A DNA stretch of 64,000 nucleotides, taken from the NCBI GenBank assembly GCA_036403235.1, contig DASWRI010000015.1, forward strand, positions 98,194 to 162,193. The letters run 5' to 3'. A program made the position numbers and the translations under genes. The notes under the pieces are model-generated. The model was not told the DNA's origin, searched no databases, and worked only from the letters and a program-made list of their open reading frames with translations. Below are positions 35,174-43,886 of this stretch, piece by piece (position 1 is the first letter of the stretch; every line of letters begins with the position of its first letter). The stretch is from JBGTFE01 sp036403235. GTDB taxonomy: Bacteria > Acidobacteriota > Blastocatellia > Pyrinomonadales > Pyrinomonadaceae.

Positions 35174-35205
35174 ATTTTATTTATAGAGACTTGAGAAATA
35201 CTTGA
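35174..35205 (-). promoter_or_regulatory. SARP-type promoter P1 (TCAAG repeats) for the exported protein
   Basis: On the minus strand heptamers TCAAGTA (35205-35199) and TCAAGTC (35194-35188) are 11 bp apart. Exactly 8 bp after the second lies TAAAAT (35179-35174) as a -10 box. SARP/BTAD regulators such as ActII-ORF4 bind TCGAG-type heptamers at 11-bp spacing placed 8 bp before the -10. Confidence 0.7.
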
Positions 35206-35251
35206 GGTTGCCGGTAAATTTCGGCGCAAATTTTACATTTTTATAAAATTT

Positions 35252-35283
35252 TCAAGTTTTCCTCAAGTCTTTACTGATAAATT
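35252..35283 (+). promoter_or_regulatory. SARP-type promoter P2 (TCAAG repeats) for the NTPase gene
   Basis: TCAAGTT (35252-35258) and TCAAGTC (35263-35269) are 11 bp apart, then 8 bp to TAAATT (35278-35283). The expected start of transcription is within a few bases of the ATG at 35294, so the message may be nearly leaderless. It is divergent from P1, with 46 bp between the repeat blocks. Confidence 0.7.
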
Positions 35284-35293
35284 TCAAATTGTT

Positions 35294-36109
35294 ATGACGA
35301 TGACTTTTTCTCTGCACGAAAATCTGGAATTTATCGAATCCGCCAAACAATTTGACGCCGGTGCGTCGCTCTCGAATAAATCCGTCACATCGACGCCCGA
35401 AAACATTCACTTGTTCGCCGAAAAATTAAAGATTCCAGACTTTAAGAAAAACATTTCGCGCCCGCGTCTTAACGAGCTTTTAATGAAATCTTCGAAACAA
35501 TTCGGTGCGACTTTAATCTGCGGGCGCAGCGGAACGGGCAAAACCGCGCTCGCCGCCGATTTCGCCCGCACATTTAAAGACGTTGCCTGGCTTTCGGTCG
35601 ATTCGGCCGACTGCGACTGGAATGTTTTTTCAAAATATTTGCTGACCAGCGTCCTCGCCGGTAATGTCGATTTTGAATCCGTTTCCGAAAAGAATATCGA
35701 TTCGGATTCGCTTCAGACGGAAATTTCGAGTTTTTTCGGTAAATTGTTTTCGAACATTGCGGAGGATTACGCGGGCGAACGGCTTTTAATCGTGCTTGAC
35801 GATTTTCATCACATATTTGACGCTGAATGGTTTGACGATTTTTTTAATCTTTTATTGTATTCGCTCCTGCCGAACGTTCATCTTTTGCTTTTGTGCCGCA
35901 GCAAGCCGGCGTATCCGCTCTGGCGTTTGCGCTCGAAACAGGTTTTGAATGTGATTGACGAAAAGCTTCTGGCGCTCGACGTCGAGGAAACTGAAAGGCT
36001 TTATAAAAAATTCGGGTTGGCAAAAGAAAACGCGAAAAAAGCGCACCGGGCGAGCTTCGGGAGAATCTCAAAATTGATGCTTTCGATTAATTCGGCGATG
36101 ACCAAGTAA
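35294..36109 (+). CDS. Stand-alone MalT-like (STAND) NTPase domain protein
   Basis: 271 residues. The N terminus of about 65 residues is unassigned, then IPDFKKNISRPRLNELL leads into an NTPase domain with Walker A (CGRSGTGKTALA) and Walker B (LLIVLDDFHHIF). An arginine-bearing LLLCRSKPAYPLWRLRSKQ block is similar to the neighbour at 36573. The TPR and DNA-binding parts of MalT/BTAD regulators are absent, although the reading frame ends cleanly. It may be a truncated paralogue that modulates the big regulator, for example by mixed oligomers. Its promoter carries the TCAAG repeat. Confidence 0.75.
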   Translation: MTMTFSLHENLEFIESAKQFDAGASLSNKSVTSTPENIHLFAEKLKIPDFKKNISRPRLNELLMKSSKQFGATLICGRSGTGKTALAADFARTFKDVAWLSVDSADCDWNVFSKYLLTSVLAGNVDFESVSEKNIDSDSLQTEISSFFGKLFSNIAEDYAGERLLIVLDDFHHIFDAEWFDDFFNLLLYSLLPNVHLLLLCRSKPAYPLWRLRSKQVLNVIDEKLLALDVEETERLYKKFGLAKENAKKAHRASFGRISKLMLSINSAMTK

Positions 36110-36111
36110 TT

Positions 36112-36423
36112 TCAGCGAACGATTTGTTTGCCGACAAGCAATATACAGTTTAATTTGATATGTCTTTTTTTCTCGTTTTGGTTATATAAAACATCATAAT
36201 CGAAACTGTAATTGTAATGTCCGGTCGAGAGTTTTTTACAGATATCTTCGGGGAGATGAAATAAAAACGCATCGGCGTAGCGCCCTAAGCTTTCATCAAC
36301 GTGCCCGAGCAATTCGCCCGCCGTATCGTTGAGATAGACCGGAATGCTTTCGACCGAATCACAATTTTTATAAATATCGCCTAAGACATGATTGCGTTTA
36401 ATGGCTAATGGACTGTAACTCAT
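36112..36423 (-). CDS. Hypothetical protein, 103 residues
   Basis: Soluble, no signal peptide. The middle reads IPVYLNDTAGELLGHVDESLGRYADAF, split here only for length: a small alpha/beta pattern that could be a PAS-like sensor half-domain, but I cannot support that firmly. Its stop lies 2 nt from the stop of the convergent NTPase gene and it is divergent from the regulator at 36573. No good ribosome site is visible. Coding status rests on length and composition. Confidence 0.5.
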   Translation of the reverse strand: MSYSPLAIKRNHVLGDIYKNCDSVESIPVYLNDTAGELLGHVDESLGRYADAFLFHLPEDICKKLSTGHYNYSFDYDVLYNQNEKKRHIKLNCILLVGKQIVR

Positions 36424-36572
36424 CTTTACAGATTAACAGTTTATTTGCGACTTGTCGCCGGAGTTTAATAAATAGATGAAGGGGAAAGGCCTTTATCTCT
36501 CGAAATAAGCGGACTAATGTGCCATAATAACCTCACTCAAAGGAAGACTTTAAACTTTTTTTTCAAGATTTG

Positions 36573-39500
36573 ATGCAGCGACCGAATTTCTTTTTGCGAA
36601 CAAAACTGCTCCCGCCGCGCGCAGTTTCCGAGCTACTCGCGCGTCCGCGCCTGACCGAGCGGCTGCAGGCCAATCTCAATTCGCCGATAACGATGATTGC
36701 CGCCGACGCCGGATGCGGAAAAACCACGCTCATCGCCGATTTTATCAATCATCAAAATCGTCAAACCGTCTGGTATCAGCTCGACCACACCGACGCCGAC
36801 CCGTTTGTTTTTCTCGGCTACATCGCGCAGGGCATCAAAAATTTCGCGCCCGATTTCGGCGAGACGATTTTTCCGTATCTGGCCGAAGCCAACGAAGAGC
36901 TGCTGCGTTTTCCCGAGCGCGCCGTCGACCTTCTTCTAAACGAAATTCTGCAGACCATCGAGCAGCCTTTTATTTTGGTTCTGGACGATTATCATCACAT
37001 CGGGCGCGAGACGATTGTGCACAAGCTGGTCGACCGGCTTTTGCAGTATTCCTCCGACATGCTGCATTTGATAATCACGACGCGCGATTTGCCGCCGCTC
37101 GCGATTATGCGCCGCCGCTCGCAGTCGGCCGCGCTCGTCATCACGCGCGAAGATTTGCTTTTTAACGACGACGAAGTACGCGAGCTTTTCCGTCAAACTC
37201 TGAACGTCGAGTTAAAAGACGAGGAAATCGCCGAATATCGCAACCGCACGCACGGCTGGATTACGGCTTTGCAGCTCGTCCGGCAGGTTGCCGAACAGGA
37301 GATTCACTCGCAGACCGATTCGCCCGTCCTCGATTTGCACGAAATTTTGCAGCAATCGGAAAAGGATATTTTCGATTATTTTGCCGAGGAAGTTTTCTCG
37401 CGCGAGCCCGACGAGACTCAAAGACTTCTGCTTTATTTATCGCTTCTCGAATCGTTGCCGCTCGACGTTTGCAGTCGTCTTTTCCCGGATATGCGCTGCT
37501 CTGCGACTTTGCCCGAATTAGCCCAGAAAAACGTTTTTCTGACGGTCGTCGGCGAGGGAAACTCAAACGAGGAATATCGCCTGCACCCATTGTTCAGAGA
37601 TTTTCTGCTGCGCCGCCTGCGCTCGGAAATCGGGCGCGGCGGAATGGCCGGAGAGCGAAATCGCATCGCCGATTTTTTTCTCGAAAACAATAACTGGGAC
37701 AAAGCTCTTCCGTATCTGCTGGAAGCCGAAAATTTCGAGCGCGCGGCCGGCGTCATCGCCGAAAAAGGCGGCGAATGGATTGCGAGCGGCGCTTTTACAT
37801 CACTCGGAATTTTCGCCGAAAAAATCCCGCTCGAATTTCTGGAAAAATTTCCGCGCGCGCTGCTTCACAAAGCCGAAATCGCACGCCTTCAGGGCGAAAT
37901 GGAAAAATCTTCCAATCTGCTGCAGCGCGCCGTCAAATTGCTGAATAAACAAAAAGATTCTAACGGCGAAGCCGAGGCGCTGCACTCTTTGGCCAGTCTC
38001 GCGCGGCGCAAAGGAAAATGCCCGGACGCGTTTCAATATCTTGAAAAAGCCGAAAATCTGGTCGGCGAAGATTCTGAAACTTTCTTAAAATGCGCCAACA
38101 CGCGCGGGCTTTGTTTGATTTTGAGCGGCGAATGGACAAAAGCCGAGCAGCAGTTTCGCTACGCGCTTGAACTGGCCGAAAAACAGGCGAACGAACATTT
38201 TATCCGGTTGATAACACATAATCTGGCTTTGCCTTCGGGCTTTCGCGGCGATTTCGGCGAGGCGCTTCGCTGGTTTAAAAGGATTTTCCGCAGCGACCAG
38301 CCCGACAAACAGTTGCCGCAGGAAGCAATCGGACATTTAAACGTCGCGCGCCTGCATCTCTATCGCGGCGAGTTTGACGAAACCGAAAAACATCTCGAAC
38401 GCTCGCTCGAGCTTTGCCAGCTTTATAACTTAAAATCGCTGCGCGGCGAGATTTTCGAGTCCTACGGCAATTTTTATCGTGACAAAAACGATTTTCCGCA
38501 CGCGTCGGAATTTTACGAGCGAGCTTTAAAATCTTATGAGGACGCGGGAATAAATATCAACGAGCGCGAAATCGAAGAAGAGCGCGCCCGTTTTTATATG
38601 CTGCGCGGCGATTTGGCGAAAGCGCGCGGGCTTTTGGAAAATTTAATCGTCGCGCGCGGCAATCTAAACAACGAAGTCGGCTTGAATACGGCCAAATTAT
38701 GTCTGTTTCAAGTTCGTCTCGCGCAAAAAGACACAAGCGATTTAGTCGGCCAAGTCGAAGAAATTCTCCAATTTTTTCACAGTCAGACTCTTTATTATTA
38801 CGAAGCGCTGGCCTCGCTCCTTTTGGCCGAGACGTTTTTTGCCGACGAAAACCGAAAACAAATGTCCGAGCCTTTGCAGAGAGCTCTGGATTTGTCAGCC
38901 CGCTTTGATTACGAGCATTGGCTGCGCGGCGAAATTCAAAAAAATCCGCAGCTTTTTAACGACGAGGAAGTCTTTGAAAAACTTCCGCTCGATTTACGCG
39001 AGGCAATTCAAACGCCGAACGCACAGGCCGCAAGCGCCGGCGCGACAGCGGCTTCGATTCACGTTTCGCTCGCGCCGACGAGCATCGTCGATTTGACCAT
39101 CAAAACTCTCGGACACGTCGAGATTTTCCGCGACGTGACAAAGCCTTTTGCCTCCGACGCGTGGACGACCAGACGCGCGCGCGACATTTTCTGCTATATC
39201 GCGACGAGCAAACATCGTCGCGTCGAAAAAGACGTTTTGATTGAGGCTTTCTGGGGCGAAGAGGAATTTGAAGCCGTCGAGAAGAATTTTCACCCGACGA
39301 TTTCGCATATTCGCAAGGCTTTGAACAGTCGCCAATCGTTCAAACAGAACTTTCTCGTTTTTCGCGACGGCGCTTACCAGCTAAATCCCGAGCTTTCCTA
39401 TTCAATCGATACGGAAGAATTCGAGCGTTTTATCGCCGAAGCCGAAAACGCCAAGCGCGAAAAGGACGCGAAAAATTTTCGCCGGAATCTCGAAGCCGCC

Positions 39501-39845
39501 TACGCGCTTTTTCGCGGCGAATATATGTCCGGCGTTTACGACGACTGGGCTGAAGACCGCCGAAATTATTACGCCGAGCAGCATGCACGCGTTCTGAGCG
39601 CGCTCGCCAAGCTTTCATTTTCAGAAAAAAGCTGGTCGAACGCGCTCAAATTCGCCAGCGAGATTTTGCAGCAAGACCCGTATCGCGAAGATATGCACCG
39701 GCTCGTGATGAAAGTTTTTTCGGCGCAAAGCAAGCCCGCCGCCGTCAGGGAACAATACGAAACTTTGCAGAATCTGCTCAAAAAAGAGCTCGGCGTCGAG
39801 CCTGCGCCGGAAACGCGCCGCGTCTTTCAGGAGCTCTTTAAATAA
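36573..39845 (+). CDS. Large SARP-type transcriptional activator (NTPase-TPR-BTAD)
   Basis: 1090 residues from ATG 36573. Residues about 10-330 form a MalT-type STAND NTPase with Walker A (DAGCGKTTLIAD) and Walker B (FILVLDDYHHIG). About 400-800 are TPR-like helical repeats. After an Ala-rich linker, about 835-930 form an OmpR-like winged helix (VDLTIKTLGHVEIFRD, then TTRRARDIFCYIATSKHRRV and NFHPTISHIRKAL). The last 140 residues are a BTAD domain ending in LLKKELGVEPAPETRRVF. Known relatives (AfsR/SARP) bind tandem heptamers at 11-bp spacing. Four promoters near this gene show exactly that pattern with TCAAG. Ligand or signal unknown. Confidence 0.92.
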   Translation: MQRPNFFLRTKLLPPRAVSELLARPRLTERLQANLNSPITMIAADAGCGKTTLIADFINHQNRQTVWYQLDHTDADPFVFLGYIAQGIKNFAPDFGETIFPYLAEANEELLRFPERAVDLLLNEILQTIEQPFILVLDDYHHIGRETIVHKLVDRLLQYSSDMLHLIITTRDLPPLAIMRRRSQSAALVITREDLLFNDDEVRELFRQTLNVELKDEEIAEYRNRTHGWITALQLVRQVAEQEIHSQTDSPVLDLHEILQQSEKDIFDYFAEEVFSREPDETQRLLLYLSLLESLPLDVCSRLFPDMRCSATLPELAQKNVFLTVVGEGNSNEEYRLHPLFRDFLLRRLRSEIGRGGMAGERNRIADFFLENNNWDKALPYLLEAENFERAAGVIAEKGGEWIASGAFTSLGIFAEKIPLEFLEKFPRALLHKAEIARLQGEMEKSSNLLQRAVKLLNKQKDSNGEAEALHSLASLARRKGKCPDAFQYLEKAENLVGEDSETFLKCANTRGLCLILSGEWTKAEQQFRYALELAEKQANEHFIRLITHNLALPSGFRGDFGEALRWFKRIFRSDQPDKQLPQEAIGHLNVARLHLYRGEFDETEKHLERSLELCQLYNLKSLRGEIFESYGNFYRDKNDFPHASEFYERALKSYEDAGININEREIEEERARFYMLRGDLAKARGLLENLIVARGNLNNEVGLNTAKLCLFQVRLAQKDTSDLVGQVEEILQFFHSQTLYYYEALASLLLAETFFADENRKQMSEPLQRALDLSARFDYEHWLRGEIQKNPQLFNDEEVFEKLPLDLREAIQTPNAQAASAGATAASIHVSLAPTSIVDLTIKTLGHVEIFRDVTKPFASDAWTTRRARDIFCYIATSKHRRVEKDVLIEAFWGEEEFEAVEKNFHPTISHIRKALNSRQSFKQNFLVFRDGAYQLNPELSYSIDTEEFERFIAEAENAKREKDAKNFRRNLEAAYALFRGEYMSGVYDDWAEDRRNYYAEQHARVLSALAKLSFSEKSWSNALKFASEILQQDPYREDMHRLVMKVFSAQSKPAAVREQYETLQNLLKKELGVEPAPETRRVFQELFK

Positions 39846-39893
39846 AAAATCTCAAGCCGCTTTTTCGCAGTTTTCCCCATTTTCCCGACAAGC

Positions 39894-39925
39894 TCAAGTT
39901 TTCCTCAAACTCCATTGTTTAATCT
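39894..39925 (+). promoter_or_regulatory. SARP-type promoter P3, pointing at a non-coding interval
   Basis: TCAAGTT (39894-39900) and TCAAACT (39905-39911) are 11 bp apart, then 8 bp to TAATCT (39920-39925). Another TCAAG follows at 39931. The transcript would start near 39932 and reach the terminator at 40071-40120 without crossing a gene. Confidence 0.55.
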
Positions 39926-39931
39926 TGTTCT

Positions 39932-40120
39932 CAAGCGATGTGTCAAATTTTTGAGACGAGATTAGAAACTAATGAAATTTGATACGGACACGCTTTATAA
40001 CGCTAAAGCAAAGTAAATATTCGTTTTATATCATTAACGATTTCGCTCTAAGGGGGATTGAGCGAAAACCGCGCGGAACCGGCCGAAGAATGTAAATTCT
40101 GAAGCGTTCCGCGCTTTTTT
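39932..40120 (+). ncRNA. Candidate small RNA or attenuated leader
   Basis: Between promoter P3 and a strong terminator lies about 190 nt without a credible reading frame. A first hairpin TTTCGCTC / GAGCGAAA (40051-40076) has the loop TAAGGGGGATT, with an exposed GGGGG. It overlaps the ascending arm of the terminator hairpin GCGCGGAAC / GTTCCGCGC (40071-40079, 40106-40114) followed by TTTTTT. The two hairpins share bases and are therefore alternative or stacked structures. It could be a small RNA of the regulon or a leader of the M36 gene. Confidence 0.4.
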
Positions 40121-40137
40121 CTTGTTTCGCTGATTTC

Positions 40138-40200
40138 TCAAGTTTGCCTCAAGTCTTTAATTCAAGAGTCAAGTGTTTCTCAAGAGTCGCATTTTATATT
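40138..40200 (+). promoter_or_regulatory. SARP-type promoter P4 with two heptamer pairs, upstream of the M36 peptidase
   Basis: First pair TCAAGTT (40138) and TCAAGTC (40149), second pair TCAAGTG (40169) and TCAAGAG (40180), both at 11 bp, plus an extra TCAAG at 40162. Eight bases after the last heptamer lies TATATT (40195-40200). The gene starts at 40250 after GGAAGGAA. This is the richest of the four sites. Confidence 0.7.
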
Positions 40201-40249
40201 GGAAACATCAGGCAGTTATAAAAATTTGAACAAGGGAGTTGGAAGGAAA

Positions 40250-43200
40250 ATGAGTAAGATGAAAACGAACAAAAAAGACGCATTAGTTAGATTAACGATT
40301 ATCGCGGTTGTTTGGGCAATGGTTGCGGCGGCAATTTATTTCCCTTTTGCAAAAACACAGGCCGCGCCGAGCGCACAGCCGAATATCGGCAAATTATACG
40401 GGCGTCCGGTTCCCAATTTTGATTTGAACGCGAGCCGCGCCCTGTCGAATATGAGACAGGCGACCGGCGACCAGATTGCGGCGCTGCAAAGCTTAAAATC
40501 GGCGACAAGTGCGCCGAATATGACCGCGCGCTGGAACGATTTCGGCGGCTCGCCCGATGTGATTTATGATTTTGCGAGTCAGCAGTTTTCCGGAACTCCC
40601 GAAGAAGCCGGACGCGCATTTATTCAACAGAATGCTGCTCTGTTCGGCGTTTCCGATATGAGCAGCCTGCGTCTTTTCAACCAATCGCAGGCGCTTGGCG
40701 GTTATTTAGTTCGTTTTCAGCAAACCTTCGGCGGCGTCGATGTCAAAGACGGCGGCATCGGTCTTGTAATGAACGCCAACAAGCAGGTGGTTATGGCTTC
40801 CGGCCCGTATTTCCGCGATGTCAACGTCAACACGACACCGTCGATTTCGGCGGAACAGGCCAAATCGGTCGTCAATTCCGATTTGACACAGTTTACAAGC
40901 AATTTGCTTAATTCTTACGGCAATTTATTCCAGGCGGCAAACACAGTTTTGGGCCAGCAGCTCGGCACAATTAACAATCAACAGCCGCATCTGGGCATCT
41001 ATCCGACGGCTGACGGTTATCGTCTGGTCTGGAAAGTCGCTAAATTTTCAAGCAACCCGTTCGGCGTTTTTCTTTATTCAATCGACGCCAATACCGGAGA
41101 AATCGTCGCACGTAAAGATTTTGTAGACTTCCAGCAAGCTCCCCAGGTTTTGCCCTACACGGCGGACATTTATCCGAAATATCCGACGATTACGCAGGAA
41201 CTCAAAGACCAGAGCATTATCAGTAACTGCAACGGAACGCCGTGCGGACAGGAGCGCGTTTCGCTTCGCAATTTTGACCAGCAAAATATCGCGACCGGCG
41301 TCAACGGAACTCTGACCGGAACGCATGCTCTCGTCAACAACGTTCTTTACTCAAAACAGCCCTTCGCGCAGGCGACGATGGGCACATGGCATTTCCGTCA
41401 GGACAATCCGACCGGATTCGAAGCCCGCACCAACGAGCAAGACCAGTTTGCCGAGCCGGCCGAGCATCAGGACGAAATCAATTCGTTTTTCTTTGTCAAC
41501 TATCTGGTTGAATACGTCGATTATCTGCACGTCGGAGGCGACAATACAGCGACCGGCGGCGGCGCATTTCCCGACGATTATCCGAACAAAACCATTCCGC
41601 TTCCGGCGACCGTTCACATGCCGAACTTCTATGCGGCGCTGGCCATTGCGGGCGGCAGCATTCCCGACCCGACCGACCCGGATTTGAACAAAAAGCTTCT
41701 CGGCATGGACAATGCTTTTGCAGTTCCGGTTTCGGCGCTGATTGTCGAACTGACAGGCGAAAAAATGCCGGTCGTCATCAACCCGACTTTTTACGGTCAC
41801 GGCTATTTGTTAAATGATTTGGCGCTCGAAGGCACAGTTCCCTATCACGAAGGAATGCACTCGATTACGACTCCGATTGCCGGTCTCGAAGGCGGCGATG
41901 AAGCGAGCGGAATGAACGAAGGACAAGCCGATATGTGGGCGTTTACGATTACCGATAATCCGAGCCTGGGCGATTACGTCGTCAATGCTAAAGGCTACCG
42001 CGACCGTGCCCGCTCACGCGGCAAAGACCCGGATGCGATTCAGTATATTCGCAGCGCACGTTCGACCTTAAAGTATTCCGACATCGGAACTTTAGATAAC
42101 GGCGACGGAACATTTGTTTTTGAAGAACACTACGACGGCGAAATCTTTATGTCGACGATGTGGGACATTCGCGAAATGATGAATCGCGTTTATCCGAGCG
42201 ACACGCTATATAAACGCCCGCAGCCGAAAGACGGCCGAGCCGAAAAGAAAATCACGCAGGGCACAAACATTTTCGAGCGCGATTTTCTCGGAGCAATGTA
42301 TGTTCTCGGCACGACCGCGCCTGACACTTACGTCAAATCTCGCGATGCGATGATTGTCGCCGACCAGATGCTTTATTCGTCCGATACTACCGATTCGGAC
42401 GCTCCGGGCAAACACCGCGCGATGATTGAACAGATTTTCGCGGCACACGAAATGGGCGTCAACGCTCTCGAAGTCACGGGCGGACGCGCAACTATTTCGA
42501 CCCAGGTCACGCCGTTTGCCGGCAGCCAGAGCGCTACGGCAGCTCCTTCAAACGTGCAGGTTGCTCCGGCTTCAGGCAAGAGTCTGAAAGTTTCGTGGAA
42601 CGCGGTTTCGGGCGCGGTTGCATACGAAGTCTTAAAGCGTAAAGACGGTTTCGAAAACGCCCGCCAGCCGAACGGCAAGCGTATCTATGCTGACGGCGAC
42701 GCTTCGACCACCGGCTTCCGCCACGTCGCATTCGTCGGCAGAAGCGAAACTTCTTACGAAGATAAAGGCGCGGTTCACGAAGTTTTTGCGCCGGAAGGTT
42801 TACCGAACCTGTTTGACACGACCTATGTCGTTCGCGCCATCAGCGTCAACAACAGCGGCCAGCTCGGTTTCTCGAATCTAAGCGGCGGCACGAGAACGCA
42901 GCAGATGCGTCAGGATTTGACCGAATCGGTTGACACGGCAATCTCGAACGTCACTTTTGCCAGCGGCGTGATGTCGTTCGACAATAAAATAACCAATCGC
43001 AAAGGCAGCGGTGATGCAGCGGATAAGACGATTTATCAGCCGATTGAATTCCAGATTGTCAGCATTTCCAACCCGACTGTCACGGTCAAAAACGGCGAAA
43101 CCGATAGAAATACTTTCGTCTATAATCAGGTTCTGCCGCTCGGCGCGACATCAAACGCGAAACGGCTCGAATTTAACGACCCGACCGCTCAATTATTCAC

Positions 43201-43804
43201 GTTCGACGCGCGCGTTTACGGAAACGTCTTTACCGGCTCGACCGTCGGAACAGGCGAGCAGAGCGGCGACGGCACAAGCAATCCGCCGACTCCTGTAAAC
43301 TACGCGATTTTCAGCGAAAATAAAACGGGAACACTCGTCGCGGGCGAACCGACGGCAACCGGCGGAACGAGTGCAACCTGGGGCGACCCGGCATTTAAGG
43401 GCATTACATGGGACGACATTCCGGTAACGACCAAATCCGACGCGCTGTTTCTCGACGCAACTCTAAGCTCGGCGACGGCAGTCGATATGGACTTCGATTT
43501 ACTCGACGCCAACGGACAGGTGATTGCCACTTCAGCCGGCGCAACCGCCAACGAGCACGTTGCGGCCGCCGTCCAGCCGAACACGACCTATTTCATGCGC
43601 GTGAAAGGCTTTGCCAACGGCCCTTCGACCTATAATATCGCGGTCAAACAGTTTTTGCCGGAAGGCTCGCCGAACGGCAATACGGCAACGACTCCGACCG
43701 GCGGCAATTCGACCGGCACGACCGGCGGAATAACCAGAGTTTCCAAGCTCTTCCGCTTTACGGTCAACCCGATAACCAGAACGGTTACATTCAGACTGCT
43801 CTAG
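40250..43804 (+). CDS. M36 (fungalysin)-like metallopeptidase with FN3 and PPC-like domains
   Basis: 1184 residues from ATG 40250, which has GGAAGGAA upstream. A TTG at 40199 overlaps the promoter. Signal anchor at about 13-36. A fungalysin/thermolysin propeptide (FTP) domain covers about 75-230 (VIYDFASQQFSGTPEEAGRA). The zinc motif is HEGMH in VPYHEGMHSITT, with the downstream Glu in MNEGQADMWAF. A fibronectin-like domain follows at about 760-880 and a C-terminal PPC-like domain at about 1040-1150. The HEGMH form and the SGMNEGQ block differ from textbook HEYTH/GEGWSD, so the enzyme is a diverged member. It is probably secreted and SARP-controlled. Confidence 0.85.
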   Translation: MSKMKTNKKDALVRLTIIAVVWAMVAAAIYFPFAKTQAAPSAQPNIGKLYGRPVPNFDLNASRALSNMRQATGDQIAALQSLKSATSAPNMTARWNDFGGSPDVIYDFASQQFSGTPEEAGRAFIQQNAALFGVSDMSSLRLFNQSQALGGYLVRFQQTFGGVDVKDGGIGLVMNANKQVVMASGPYFRDVNVNTTPSISAEQAKSVVNSDLTQFTSNLLNSYGNLFQAANTVLGQQLGTINNQQPHLGIYPTADGYRLVWKVAKFSSNPFGVFLYSIDANTGEIVARKDFVDFQQAPQVLPYTADIYPKYPTITQELKDQSIISNCNGTPCGQERVSLRNFDQQNIATGVNGTLTGTHALVNNVLYSKQPFAQATMGTWHFRQDNPTGFEARTNEQDQFAEPAEHQDEINSFFFVNYLVEYVDYLHVGGDNTATGGGAFPDDYPNKTIPLPATVHMPNFYAALAIAGGSIPDPTDPDLNKKLLGMDNAFAVPVSALIVELTGEKMPVVINPTFYGHGYLLNDLALEGTVPYHEGMHSITTPIAGLEGGDEASGMNEGQADMWAFTITDNPSLGDYVVNAKGYRDRARSRGKDPDAIQYIRSARSTLKYSDIGTLDNGDGTFVFEEHYDGEIFMSTMWDIREMMNRVYPSDTLYKRPQPKDGRAEKKITQGTNIFERDFLGAMYVLGTTAPDTYVKSRDAMIVADQMLYSSDTTDSDAPGKHRAMIEQIFAAHEMGVNALEVTGGRATISTQVTPFAGSQSATAAPSNVQVAPASGKSLKVSWNAVSGAVAYEVLKRKDGFENARQPNGKRIYADGDASTTGFRHVAFVGRSETSYEDKGAVHEVFAPEGLPNLFDTTYVVRAISVNNSGQLGFSNLSGGTRTQQMRQDLTESVDTAISNVTFASGVMSFDNKITNRKGSGDAADKTIYQPIEFQIVSISNPTVTVKNGETDRNTFVYNQVLPLGATSNAKRLEFNDPTAQLFTFDARVYGNVFTGSTVGTGEQSGDGTSNPPTPVNYAIFSENKTGTLVAGEPTATGGTSATWGDPAFKGITWDDIPVTTKSDALFLDATLSSATAVDMDFDLLDANGQVIATSAGATANEHVAAAVQPNTTYFMRVKGFANGPSTYNIAVKQFLPEGSPNGNTATTPTGGNSTGTTGGITRVSKLFRFTVNPITRTVTFRLL

Positions 43805-43827
43805 TTCTGGGTTAAAATATAAATCGG

Positions 43828-43861
43828 AAAAAGGTGAAGCTCCGCGGGGCTTCACCTTTTT
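43828..43861. terminator. Terminator of the M36 gene
   Basis: AAAAAGGTGAAGC (43828-43840) pairs with GCTTCACCTTTTT (43849-43861) around loop TCCGCGGG. It is shared with the convergent gene at 43887. Confidence 0.85.
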
Positions 43862-43886
43862 GTTTGAATTAAATTCGCGGAAATCT

